A DNA stretch of 64,000 bases from Bifidobacterium olomucense (GTDB lineage: Bacteria > Actinomycetota > Actinomycetes > Actinomycetales > Bifidobacteriaceae): NCBI RefSeq assembly GCF_012932375.1, contig NZ_JAAIIG010000010.1, forward strand, positions 1-64,000, given 5' to 3'. The notes under the pieces were generated by a model, which was given only the letters and a program-made list of their open reading frames with translations, made no database searches and had not been told where the DNA came from. Each line of letters begins with the position of its first letter. The first letter of the stretch is position 1. Positions 1 through 8,737 of the stretch are shown here, piece by piece. Made by a program: the position numbers and the translations under genes.

Positions 1-72
1 CCGGCCGTCGGCATCGATGCCTACGAGAACGGATTCGGCATCAGAAAAGGATGGGCAGGACGCTCAAAATAA
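1..72 (+). CDS. C-terminal fragment of an unknown protein, cut by window edge
   Basis: Frame 1 is open from the window edge to a TAA at 70-72 and encodes about 23 residues ending GIRKGWAGRSK. The peptide has an ordinary amino-acid mix and could be the end of a gene starting outside the window. It is too short to assign to a family. The downstream 73-420 shows no convincing gene: a 60-codon open frame at 17-199 has no ribosome binding site and an atypical composition. Confidence 0.3.
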   Translation, partial: PAVGIDAYENGFGIRKGWAGRSK

Positions 73-420
73 TCCACGCCACGCGATGACACGCGCGGAT
101 AAGACCCACGTTTCTTTACTTAACCCTCAATTGCGTACAGGGACACGGTCCATCAATTTCGCCGAGGCTCGCGAATCATATAACCGCATGATCTGCTGAA
201 ACGTCGCACGACACATCTGAGCCGCTAGACAACACAACACCACTGTCGCCTATGCCGCATCATACTCTTCTTAATATTTCCTGTATAGAAGATGATCGCG
301 AACCGTCTCGAAACAGTCTCCCGCTGTACAGGAATTCATGTTCCGTTCAACTTCCGCGCCCCTCTTACGCACCAAATCGCTTTTACGATAGATTGGATTG
401 ACCATTACGAGGAGCGTTAT

Positions 421-1767
421 ATGACACACACCACGGGCAGTACCGGCTCGGCAGATACCACAACCGCCCTGAAAGGCACGGACGCTCCGCAGGCGCTGGC
501 GACCGGCGAATTCCCGATACCGCCAAACGGCAAGCTATCCACACGCGAAAAGAAGTGGATCGTCTACGACGTCGGCAATTCCGCATTCGTGCTGCTGAGC
601 ACGGCCGTCATCCCGATCTATGCGAAGTCGCTGATGCCGGCGGACGGCAATATCGTGTCCGCATGGGGGTATGCACAGACCATCGCGTCGCTGGTTATCG
701 CGCTGCTGATGCCGCTGCTCGGCTCCATCGCCGACGTACAGGGCATGAAAATCAAGTTCTTCCTCGGATTCTTCGGCACCGGCGTGGTGATGTGCTGCGC
801 AATGGCGCTGCCATTGACTTGGCTGCCGTTCCTGATTGTGTATGTGCTCGCCACCATCGGATTGAATGGTTCGCTGACCTTCTACGATTCGATGCTGATC
901 GACACCACCACCAACGGACGAATGGATAAAGTCTCCTCGCACGGCTACGGCTGGGGCTACGTGGGTTCCACCGTACCGTTCATCGTCTGCATCGCGCTGA
1001 TCTTCGGTGGCCCGGCGTTGTTCGGCTGGTCAACCGTGGCCTGCACGCGTGCTTCGTTCGTGATTACGGCCGTATGGTGGGTGGCGTTTACGATTCCGCT
1101 GATCACCAGCTACCGTCAGGTGCATTATCGCGCCACTCGCGACCATGCGCGCGAGGCGATCCGCGGCACGTTCCGTGAGCTTGGCTCCACATTCGGCAAG
1201 ATCGTACGGAACAAGCCGTTGTGGATGTTCATGGTGGCGTTCTTCTTCTACATCGACGCCGTGAACACGGTGATTTCGATGAGCACCTCCTACGGCACGC
1301 AGCTTGGCATCGACTCCACCCAGTTGGTGGTGGCTCTGTTGGTCACACAGTTCGTGGCGTTCCCGTGCGCGATCCTCTATGGCCGGCTGGCCGGGCGCTT
1401 CGGATGCAAACCGATGATCACCGTGGCCGTGGCGGCATACATGGGCATCGTCTTCTTCGCCACGTTCTTCCTGAAATCCGCGCTGGAATTCTGGATCCTC
1501 GCGATTCTGGTGGGCATGTTCCAAGGCGGCATCCAAGCGCTTTCCCGCTCGTACTACGGCAAGATCATCCCCAAGGACCACGCCAACGAGTACTACGGCT
1601 TCTACGATATCTTCGGCAAAACCGCCTCGATTCTCGGCACATTCCTCGTGGCCACCACCACGTCCCTGACCGGCAATGCCAGTCTCGGCGTGCTTTCGAT
1701 TGCGATTCTCCTGGTTGCGGCCCTCGTCTTCCTCTTCCTCCAAAAGGATCCGACCAAGACGGTATGA
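421..1767 (+). CDS. MFS transporter, UMF1/Atg22-like permease
   Basis: A 448-residue integral membrane protein with about 12 hydrophobic segments. After a 40-residue polar N-terminus comes the block KKWIVYDVGNSAF (about residues 44-56), characteristic of the UMF1/Atg22-like branch of the major facilitator superfamily. The substrate cannot be told; exporters of amino acids or small metabolites are possible. I chose ATG 421, preceded by GAGGAGCG, over an in-frame start at 292 because the added residues are not hydrophobic and lack a ribosome binding site. The gene stands alone and is followed by a hairpin at 1821-1855. Confidence 0.85.
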   Translation: MTHTTGSTGSADTTTALKGTDAPQALATGEFPIPPNGKLSTREKKWIVYDVGNSAFVLLSTAVIPIYAKSLMPADGNIVSAWGYAQTIASLVIALLMPLLGSIADVQGMKIKFFLGFFGTGVVMCCAMALPLTWLPFLIVYVLATIGLNGSLTFYDSMLIDTTTNGRMDKVSSHGYGWGYVGSTVPFIVCIALIFGGPALFGWSTVACTRASFVITAVWWVAFTIPLITSYRQVHYRATRDHAREAIRGTFRELGSTFGKIVRNKPLWMFMVAFFFYIDAVNTVISMSTSYGTQLGIDSTQLVVALLVTQFVAFPCAILYGRLAGRFGCKPMITVAVAAYMGIVFFATFFLKSALEFWILAILVGMFQGGIQALSRSYYGKIIPKDHANEYYGFYDIFGKTASILGTFLVATTTSLTGNASLGVLSIAILLVAALVFLFLQKDPTKTV

Positions 1768-1820
1768 GCCGCGTCGCCCGAGACCATTCAAGGACAATCG
1801 GCGTACGCGAATTGCTGAAT

Positions 1821-1855
1821 CAGATTGCATCCCGCTACGGGCTGGATGCAATCTG
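1821..1855 (+). terminator. hairpin downstream of the MFS gene
   Basis: A perfect 12-bp stem (CAGATTGCATCC against its complement at 1844-1855) with an 11-nt loop lies 54 nt after the MFS stop codon. Only TT follows, so it is a weak intrinsic terminator or an mRNA 3' end stabiliser. Confidence 0.45.
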
Positions 1856-1874
1856 TTGGGATTCGGGCGTGGCA

Positions 1875-2081
1875 CATGTGCACGAGTCGCGTTATCTCTC
1901 CAAAATCGTGATTTGTGCGCGCCACCATAAATCCCTATCGGGGTCGGCCATGCAGGAAAGGGCGAAATTCCAACGATTGTGATTTCACGCGTCGGCGCAC
2001 AAAGTGATTTTGGCGGCTTCTCGCTTGATTTATGTGAACACAAAATGCGCTATTCGGGCCAAGAGCTCTGAAGTGCTCGCG
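1875..2081 (+). repeat. diverged copy C of the intergenic element that brackets the DUF559 gene
   Basis: This stretch aligns almost without gaps to the core of the elements at 51602-51809 (same strand) and 53084-53290 (opposite strand). Shared landmarks are TTTGTGCGCGCC at 1898-1909, TCGGCCATGC near 1940, GGCGCACAAAG near 1994 and GAACACAAAAT near 2036. TTTGTGCGC and GCGCACAAA form a long-range stem kept in all three copies. It fills most of the 436-bp gap between the MFS gene and the lysyltransferase. No start codon with a ribosome binding site is seen. Confidence 0.8.
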
Positions 2082-2203
2082 CTCAGGTGGGATGCGGAGC
2101 AGATTGCAGACGAGGACTGAAAGACCGGACCGGACCTTGGACGGCACCCCGCTTCCGGAGCCAACCCCGCACCCACACCCGCCGTACCAGCGCTAGACCG
2201 CCG

Positions 2204-4831
2204 CTACGAGCGCAACGTCTTGAGCATGCCAGTCACCTCGGCGGGCGTGACGGACGGCACGTAGGCGCGCACCACCGCCAAGCCGATCGTCGGCAGTGCG
2301 GCCGGATCGGGATAGCACACATATACGGGCACCTCGGCCGGCTGGAACTTGCGCTTGAAGTTGAACAGCGAATGGAATCCGTAGGCCGGCTCCATCCAAT
2401 CGGCCACGATCTGCAACGCATGTTGAAGCACCCGGACGCCCTCGTTCGACGTCCCGCCACCCGCAGCAGAGCCGGAAACATTGTCCCGCTCAGGATTCAT
2501 ACCGGCCAGGGGCGCCGCAGACAGGCTCATGAACTCCACGGCATGTTCCGGATCAGCCTGGCCTTCGTCACGCAAACGCTCGGCCATACGCGCGATGAGG
2601 AACTCCATGATGCCGTTGGGACTATCCGTGCGATGGCGCATGAAATCAAGCGTCCAGCCGATCACGCGGCCGTCACGCCATGTGGGCAGCCAACTGGTGA
2701 CGCCCAGCACACGTCCGTTCGCGTCCACGGCGTAGAGCAGCCGTACGCGCGGATCGCGCAGCTCCTCGACACCGCCGAGCGTGAACTTCATCTCCGGCAG
2801 CGCCTTGAGCTGCGCCCATTCCTCGGAAATATCCTCGATCTGTTCGCGCACGTCCAGCGGAGATTCAAGGAATGTGGACTGCACATCGGTGATGCCGTCG
2901 CGCTTGGCCTTGTTGATGGCCGTACGGACATCCTGCCATTTCTTGCCGGTGGTTTTCCACGTGCGCGGATCGACCACCATCTCGCTGCCGACCTCGATGG
3001 ATTGCCAGCCGCTGGCCACCAGCCGATCACGCTGGGCACGATGCACACTGTAGAACACCGGAGACCACGACCGTTCGACGCAATACTGCGTGAAACCGAC
3101 AAGATCGTTCGACCATTCCGTAGAATCACCGAACGGGCCGGTGCATGTCAGGGCAATGCCGTTGAGCACACGATAGGCCACCGCCGACTTGCCGGTGGGA
3201 GACATCCAGTAGCTGTTGCCTTCCCACGTGGTCATGAAGCTCATCGATTCGCCGCCGGTTTCCACCAATCGTCCGGCACGCTCCTGAGCACGGTCGTTGG
3301 AGCGGCTGACATCACCCATCCAACGAATCACCACAATGAGCACCACAATCCAGAACACCAATCCGACGCCTTGGTAAATCACGGACGCCACCGGCGTGCG
3401 AGGTACGAACGAAAGCCTCATATGACTCAGGAATCCGATGGGCAGGAAACGTCCCGGCAATTCGGCCAGCAACGACGTCGCTGTGGCGTTCGGCGAGAAT
3501 TCGTCCGGCTGCGCCAATCCGTAGAGCAGATACACGCCTGCGCAAGCCAGCAGCGTCACCACCATCGCTCCCATGCCACCGATCAGACGCCGCCAGCCGA
3601 TACGGACCGGGAAGTATCGCATCGATACCGCAAGCGCGACCGCAAACATCAGTGGCGGCAAGGCGTTCGTCACGCAGGCGGAGAGGACGCCATGCTGCAG
3701 CAACGACATCATGCCGTCCGGCGCGAAGCTCAGCGGGACGATGAAATAGTAGGCGACGGCGAGTCCGGCAGTGACCAGATTGATCGCCGAAGCCGCAATG
3801 GCCGCGAAGCGACGGCCGCGATACAGGCCCCATGCCAGCACCAGCATGACGGCCGTCGGCAGTAGCGAGCGCAGCACGGCACCGGGCATCGAAGCGCGCA
3901 TCAGGTCAAACTGCAGGAAGCAGCCATTGTGGGTATCGCCGGCAAGGCATCGGGCCAAGGTGTGGTCGTCGGCGGCGGCCGGACTCATCAACAGGCCGAT
4001 GGTGCTTAGCGGACCGGCGTGATTATGCGAGGTGATGGCGATCACAGGACCCAACGCCAGCACTACGGCGATCGCGGCGAACATTCTGCGAGCCTCGAAG
4101 GAAGTGCTGCGCAGCCAATGCCAACCGATTTCAGCCGCCGAGGACGAAGTCGGGGACGCAGAACGACCGGCCATCACACGTCCGGCGATATGACCGGCGA
4201 GCGCGGCCGCCAAGATGCAATACACGCCGGGATTGCCGCTGTAGAGCAGCACGACGAGAATCGCCACATAGCCGATGAGCCGGATACGGCGACGCCACAG
4301 ATGACTGCACCATGCGCTGGCCGCCATCATCGCCCCGATGGGCAATACCAGCGGGCTCAACGCGAATCCGATACGCGAAACCACACGGGAATCCTGGAAC
4401 ATCCAGCCGGTCGCCCAGCATAAGGCGAGACCTACGACGATGCCAACCGCAGCGCAGCCGAACGCCATGCTGACAGTGCGCCGACGGCCCAGTCGGGTTT
4501 CGGCGATCGACAGCATGACGATCCACAGCACGGCGTCGAACATCAGCTGCAGTACGCCACGGGCCAGGAACAAGGACGCGACGAGCTTGCCGAGACTGAA
4601 CTCCGCCATACTGGTGTTGAGACGCAGCGGGAACGCGAATCCGGCCATCGCATTGACCAGCCAGACGACCAGATTCAATGCCACCAGACCTGCGGTGGCG
4701 CTGACGCACAACCGGTGCTCGTTCACCCATCGTCGTGCGTCGTCGGCCAGCGCCTTCCAGTTGTCGGATGTACGGGAGGCTGCGGGACGGCGATTGTTCT
4801 GATTCGGTTTGATTGTTGCGTCATCGTTCAT
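2204..4831 (-). CDS. membrane DUF2156 aminoacyltransferase (phosphatidylglycerol lysyltransferase type)
   Basis: An 875-residue protein. Residues about 40-510 hold multiple hydrophobic segments; the last ~320 residues, after GGESMSFMTTW, match the DUF2156 domain that transfers an amino acid from aminoacyl-tRNA to phosphatidylglycerol (MprF/LysX-type synthase). Domain landmarks are YRVLNGIALTCTGPFGD, KKWQDVRTAINKAKRDGI and SWLPTWRDGRVIGWTLDFMRHR. The product would make the membrane surface less negative and protect against cationic peptides and acid. The start is ATG 4831, overlapping the TGA of the upstream esterase gene as ATGA, so the two are translationally coupled. The transferred amino acid (Lys, Ala or other) cannot be read from sequence. 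Confidence 0.85.
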   Translation of the reverse strand: MNDDATIKPNQNNRRPAASRTSDNWKALADDARRWVNEHRLCVSATAGLVALNLVVWLVNAMAGFAFPLRLNTSMAEFSLGKLVASLFLARGVLQLMFDAVLWIVMLSIAETRLGRRRTVSMAFGCAAVGIVVGLALCWATGWMFQDSRVVSRIGFALSPLVLPIGAMMAASAWCSHLWRRRIRLIGYVAILVVLLYSGNPGVYCILAAALAGHIAGRVMAGRSASPTSSSAAEIGWHWLRSTSFEARRMFAAIAVVLALGPVIAITSHNHAGPLSTIGLLMSPAAADDHTLARCLAGDTHNGCFLQFDLMRASMPGAVLRSLLPTAVMLVLAWGLYRGRRFAAIAASAINLVTAGLAVAYYFIVPLSFAPDGMMSLLQHGVLSACVTNALPPLMFAVALAVSMRYFPVRIGWRRLIGGMGAMVVTLLACAGVYLLYGLAQPDEFSPNATATSLLAELPGRFLPIGFLSHMRLSFVPRTPVASVIYQGVGLVFWIVVLIVVIRWMGDVSRSNDRAQERAGRLVETGGESMSFMTTWEGNSYWMSPTGKSAVAYRVLNGIALTCTGPFGDSTEWSNDLVGFTQYCVERSWSPVFYSVHRAQRDRLVASGWQSIEVGSEMVVDPRTWKTTGKKWQDVRTAINKAKRDGITDVQSTFLESPLDVREQIEDISEEWAQLKALPEMKFTLGGVEELRDPRVRLLYAVDANGRVLGVTSWLPTWRDGRVIGWTLDFMRHRTDSPNGIMEFLIARMAERLRDEGQADPEHAVEFMSLSAAPLAGMNPERDNVSGSAAGGGTSNEGVRVLQHALQIVADWMEPAYGFHSLFNFKRKFQPAEVPVYVCYPDPAALPTIGLAVVRAYVPSVTPAEVTGMLKTLRS

Positions 4832-6267
4832 TGCAGCACCTCCACTTGGCTGTAGTCCTTCAATGGCTTCGTCATCGTTCCCAATCCGGTCCGCTGCCCG
4901 AACCACTCCAGTCCGGGCTTCCATACAGCCTGTACGGCATGCCAATCGTGACCGGTGTTCGGCACCAGCAGTTCGGTGACTTCCATGCCCGCCTTGCGCG
5001 CGGCCGCCGCAATCGTGCGCATGTTTGTGATTGATTCGCTATCCCGTTCTCCGGCACCGGCGAACAACGCCTGACTGGAGGAACCGGTTGCGGCGATCGC
5101 ATTGACCGGCACCTGAGCGTCGTAAGCCGTACGGTCGCCGGCGAAATAGTTGCGCACCATCTCATCGACAGTACCGTTGGTGGGCTTCAGCTCGCCGTCC
5201 ACCGGCAGCATGGCGCCATAGATTTCCGGATGGCGAGGGGCAAGCTGGGTGGTGCAGGTCCCGCCCTGGGAGAATCCTCCGATGGCCCACATCGATGCGT
5301 CCGTGGCCACGGGAAGCGTACGCTTGGCCCACGTCACCACGTCTTGGGTCAGGTATGTTTCCGCATTGCCCTGGGTGGTGTCCGCGCACAGACTGTTATG
5401 GGTGTCCGCGCCGTTCTGGTCTGGCACCAGCACGATCGGCGCCAGACCGTGATGGCCGGCGGCATAACTGTCCATCATCGCGGCGATGCCACCGGCGGCG
5501 ATCAGTCGCCCCGGACTGCCGGGCTGGCCGGCAAGCAGCTCCATCACCGGCAGTGCGGGCGGCTGTTTGCTCAACGCTGCGGGCGGCAGGTAGATCATTG
5601 CCCTGCGTGCGTTGAAATCGGACTTGGTGTTCGGAATATCCACCGTAAGCACCTTGCCCTGTTGCGGCATATCCGGCAGCGCATCACGTTGCGCGTCGGC
5701 CAGCCATTGCGCCACGCTCATCACGGACTTATGTACATCCACCGAATCGATCGAAGCGTAAGGCGCGTACCCCACCAGACTGCCGACCGTCTGATATTCG
5801 CCGTAGATGCCGTCCACACCCAATCCGGTGGACATCAGGATCAGCGGAACCAGTACGATCGCGCACACCCGGCGCATACGATGGGTTCGCGCGGCAGCCG
5901 CGATCGCGAATCCCAACGCCGCGATTCCGGCACCTATGGTACAGATCACGGACCAGCCGAGCGAGACGCCGAACACCATGAACACGTCGGATATCAGCCA
6001 AGCCGCGACGGTGCCGATTATCGCGGCCGCGATCATGACGATCGTCGAGAGCGGCAGGGGGCGCGACCACAGGGTGAGGTGAGCGGTGCTACCGGATGGT
6101 GCCGAGGCCGGCGCAACGCGGAGGGACCGATGACGAATCTCTCCCGCAATCATCAGCATCAGCAGCACGACCGCAACCAACGCGGTTACGCCGAACACAG
6201 TCCACGGCAGCACGCCGCCGACCAACGACCATCCCATCATCGTTTTCATCCATACGGAGTCCTGCAT
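4828..6267 (-). CDS. membrane-anchored alpha/beta hydrolase (esterase D family)
   Basis: A 479-residue protein with four hydrophobic N-terminal segments (about residues 10-155) and a C-terminal esterase domain. The nucleophile elbow is GGFSQGG and the histidine lies in TGHDWH near the C-terminus, with an acidic residue in AGERDSES between them. The active domain is probably extracytoplasmic. ATG 6267 is chosen because GGGGGAGG sits just upstream; an in-frame GTG at 6282 would overlap that ribosome binding site. It overlaps the DUF2156 gene by 4 nt. Pairs of an aminoacyl-PG synthase and a hydrolase are known (PA0920/PA0919 of Pseudomonas aeruginosa), so hydrolysis of aminoacyl lipids is the most attractive inference; a mycolyl-type or general esterase remains possible. 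Confidence 0.8.
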   Translation of the reverse strand: MQDSVWMKTMMGWSLVGGVLPWTVFGVTALVAVVLLMLMIAGEIRHRSLRVAPASAPSGSTAHLTLWSRPLPLSTIVMIAAAIIGTVAAWLISDVFMVFGVSLGWSVICTIGAGIAALGFAIAAAARTHRMRRVCAIVLVPLILMSTGLGVDGIYGEYQTVGSLVGYAPYASIDSVDVHKSVMSVAQWLADAQRDALPDMPQQGKVLTVDIPNTKSDFNARRAMIYLPPAALSKQPPALPVMELLAGQPGSPGRLIAAGGIAAMMDSYAAGHHGLAPIVLVPDQNGADTHNSLCADTTQGNAETYLTQDVVTWAKRTLPVATDASMWAIGGFSQGGTCTTQLAPRHPEIYGAMLPVDGELKPTNGTVDEMVRNYFAGDRTAYDAQVPVNAIAATGSSSQALFAGAGERDSESITNMRTIAAAARKAGMEVTELLVPNTGHDWHAVQAVWKPGLEWFGQRTGLGTMTKPLKDYSQVEVLQ

Positions 6268-6472
6268 ACCGCCCTCCCCCACGGATTCCCACGAATTCCT
6301 ACGAATTGCTCAACCGCGTTACCATAACGCGCCAACCATGAAGGGACGGCCAAATTCATGAAACCCGATGGGAGTTCTCAAGGTTTCTTCAGGTTTCTTG
6401 CGCCGGACGGGCGACGGTGGCGCACGTGGCAGCTACAGCACGCGTGCGGCGATTGCGTACGTACGCAACGTA

Positions 6473-7117
6473 TTACGCGAGCAGCAGCGGACGCAGGGAG
6501 GCCGCATCGGTGAAGCGGATGCCGGTCAGTCCTAAGACGGCCGCGGACGCCGCGTCGGCGTTGCGCTGCTTATCGTCGACGAACGCCGTATGCGCCGGGT
6601 CGACGCCGAAACGGGCGACGGCACGACGGTAGATTTCAGGGTCCGGCTTATGGATGCGTTCGGCGCTGGAGACGACGATATCGCGCAACAGGCTCAGTTC
6701 CGGGAACAGTTCGCGCGCCGCGTCCACAAATTTTGTGGTGAAGTTCGTCAGGCCCCAGCAGCGCACGCCGGCCGCGTCCAAGTCGCGCAACAACGTTGCC
6801 ATGCCGGGCAGCATACCGGCCAGCGCCAGTCGCTGACGAATGAAATACGTGCGAAAAGCCTGAAGTTCCGGTGATTGCGACACCGGAACGTTGCCGATGC
6901 CATGGTGAGCGGCGTAATCCGCAAGAATATGTTCCTCGCTCCATCCCAGATCGGACAGTTCATCGTAATGCCAGAATCCGTACGGGTCGTCTCTGTCGAA
7001 CAGTCGGTCGGCGGCGTCGGGCGAGACGACTCCCTCAATCGCAAGCCGCGGCCGCCAATCGACCAGTACATCGCAGAAATCGAAAATCACATCGCTATAG
7101 GTGACGGAAGCGCTCAT
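6473..7117 (-). CDS. HAD-superfamily hydrolase (subfamily IA, YihX-like)
   Basis: A 214-residue protein. Motif I is VIFDFCDVLVDW near the N-terminus: the first aspartate is normal but the second motif position is CDV rather than the usual DGV/GGV. Motif II is WGLTNFT, and motif III/IV is KPDPEIYRRAV followed by AFVDDKQRNADAA. It probably dephosphorylates a small phosphorylated metabolite. ATG 7117 is preferred: it follows TACAGT by 7 nt and has no Shine-Dalgarno sequence, which fits a leaderless mRNA. Longer starts add a cysteine-rich stretch unlike the family. Confidence 0.85.
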   Translation of the reverse strand: MSASVTYSDVIFDFCDVLVDWRPRLAIEGVVSPDAADRLFDRDDPYGFWHYDELSDLGWSEEHILADYAAHHGIGNVPVSQSPELQAFRTYFIRQRLALAGMLPGMATLLRDLDAAGVRCWGLTNFTTKFVDAARELFPELSLLRDIVVSSAERIHKPDPEIYRRAVARFGVDPAHTAFVDDKQRNADAASAAVLGLTGIRFTDAASLRPLLLA

Positions 7118-7434
7118 GCGCAACACTGTACGCGCCGCATATGTATCGCACGTATCGCGAATAATGCGCGCGACACCCGCCGCGCACCCGCACAAGGCCG
7201 ACCATCATGCGAACACTGGCATGACCGCAATGTGACCCATGCCGTGCGGCAAGCCTGTGCAAGACGACGTGCGGTGCTACGGTGTGATGCCAACAGCACG
7301 ATGGATATCCGCGGTTCACAAGATCGCTTGCATACATCTATCGCAAGCCGCATGGCGCATACTTTCCGAAACCCCGTCGGGCGTCAGATGCGGCGCAATT
7401 CGACAATCGCATCAATCCCATAGAGGAATTCATC

Positions 7435-8463
7435 ATGAAATACACCGTTATCGGCGCAGGCGCAATGGGTCTGCGTTACGGCATCCTGTTGCAGGAACAC
7501 ACCAACGCGCACGTGGACTTCATCGACGCATGGGCGCCGCATATCGACAAGATTCGCGAGCAGGGCGGCGTCTACGTCAGCCGCGACCATGAGAACCGCC
7601 GCCTCATCCCGATCAACCTGTATACGCCCGAAGAGTACGACGGCGATCCGGACGTGTGGATCATCTTCATGAAGCAGATGCAGCTCGAAGATATGCTCAA
7701 GCGCTGCGCACACCTGTTCAAGGATCATCAGGTGGCCTTCAGCGCGATGAACGGCTGGGGCCACTTCGAGAAGATCGCCCAGTACTTCTCCGAGGATCGC
7801 ATCTACGGCGGTACCGCGCTCGTCGCCACCGTGCTGAACGGCCCGGGCGATGTGGACTTCATCGGCAAGTCCGGCGCGGGCACCATGCACATGTGCGCCA
7901 TGACCAACAAGGTCACCGACATCGAGAAGGCCATGTTCGCCGACTTCCAGCAGGCCAACCTCAACCCGGAGATCTCCGACGACTTCAAGGGCATGTGCAT
8001 GGCCAAGATCGTGTTCAACTCCGTGGTGAACACGCTGTGCACCATGTACCAGATCACGATGGGCCAGTTCATCAGCTACCCAGGTGCCCGCGATATGGCC
8101 ATGCAGCTGATCAACGAGGCCTACGACGCATGCGAGCGCGCCGGCATCAAGCTCATCAACACGCGCGCCGAGGAACTGGAGTCCGTCGACTACGTGAGTC
8201 GCACCGGCAACCCGCTGCACTACCCGTCGATGTATCAGGACATGAGCCGCGGCCGCAAGACCGAGGTCGATTACATCAACGGCTACATCGCCAAGCTGGG
8301 CCGCGAGCACGACTACGTGTGCCGCACGCACGAGTTCCTCACCCACGGCGTGCATCTGGCCGAGCTGGCGTTCCAGTACCATCACCAGAACGACGCCGCC
8401 CAGTCCCGGCAGACGGCGGCCGCGGCCACCCAGTCCCGCAAAGACGAAGAGCTCGCCGCCTGA
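7435..8463 (+). CDS. ketopantoate reductase (PanE/ApbA) family oxidoreductase
   Basis: A 342-residue protein starting MKYTVIGAGAMGLRYG, a Rossmann NAD(P)-binding motif at residues 5-16. The C-terminal half, from KIVFNSVVNTLCTMYQ through TRAEELE to YPSMYQDMSRGRKTEVDYINGYI, matches the catalytic helical domain of PanE/ApbA enzymes, which reduce 2-dehydropantoate to pantoate. The SMxxDxxxGRxTE(V/I)D(Y/A)INGxI pattern is well conserved, so activity is likely, though PanE-like proteins can have other 2-oxoacid substrates. GAGG lies about 9 nt before the ATG. The last 25 residues are Gln/Ala-rich and probably disordered. It is monocistronic. Confidence 0.85.
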   Translation: MKYTVIGAGAMGLRYGILLQEHTNAHVDFIDAWAPHIDKIREQGGVYVSRDHENRRLIPINLYTPEEYDGDPDVWIIFMKQMQLEDMLKRCAHLFKDHQVAFSAMNGWGHFEKIAQYFSEDRIYGGTALVATVLNGPGDVDFIGKSGAGTMHMCAMTNKVTDIEKAMFADFQQANLNPEISDDFKGMCMAKIVFNSVVNTLCTMYQITMGQFISYPGARDMAMQLINEAYDACERAGIKLINTRAEELESVDYVSRTGNPLHYPSMYQDMSRGRKTEVDYINGYIAKLGREHDYVCRTHEFLTHGVHLAELAFQYHHQNDAAQSRQTAAAATQSRKDEELAA

Positions 8464-8737
8464 TCGCAGTTGGATCACGACTCCGTCCGCAGCCTGGTTA
8501 CCGTCGGCCGCGGATTATCCATCGATATCTGATATCGAACCGTAACATTGCGGTGTTCATGTTTCCGCGCTACCGGCGCGGTTGGATGAACACCGCATTG
8601 TTGTTGTGCCAAGCAGGTTGTGCGTACACGGAGATTGGGCAGCACCGAGCTGCGTGGAGGCGTAGCCCGGTACGGGTATACTGTTCCGGGCCGTCTTGAG
8701 GCGGCCGCCATGGAACACGCATGTCAGAGAGAGCAGC

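Noticed and set aside
2087..3865. A 592-codon open frame opposite the DUF2156 gene
   Set aside because: The minus-strand frame has membrane segments and a clear domain; the plus frame is rich in His/Arg/Gln typical of a high-GC shadow.
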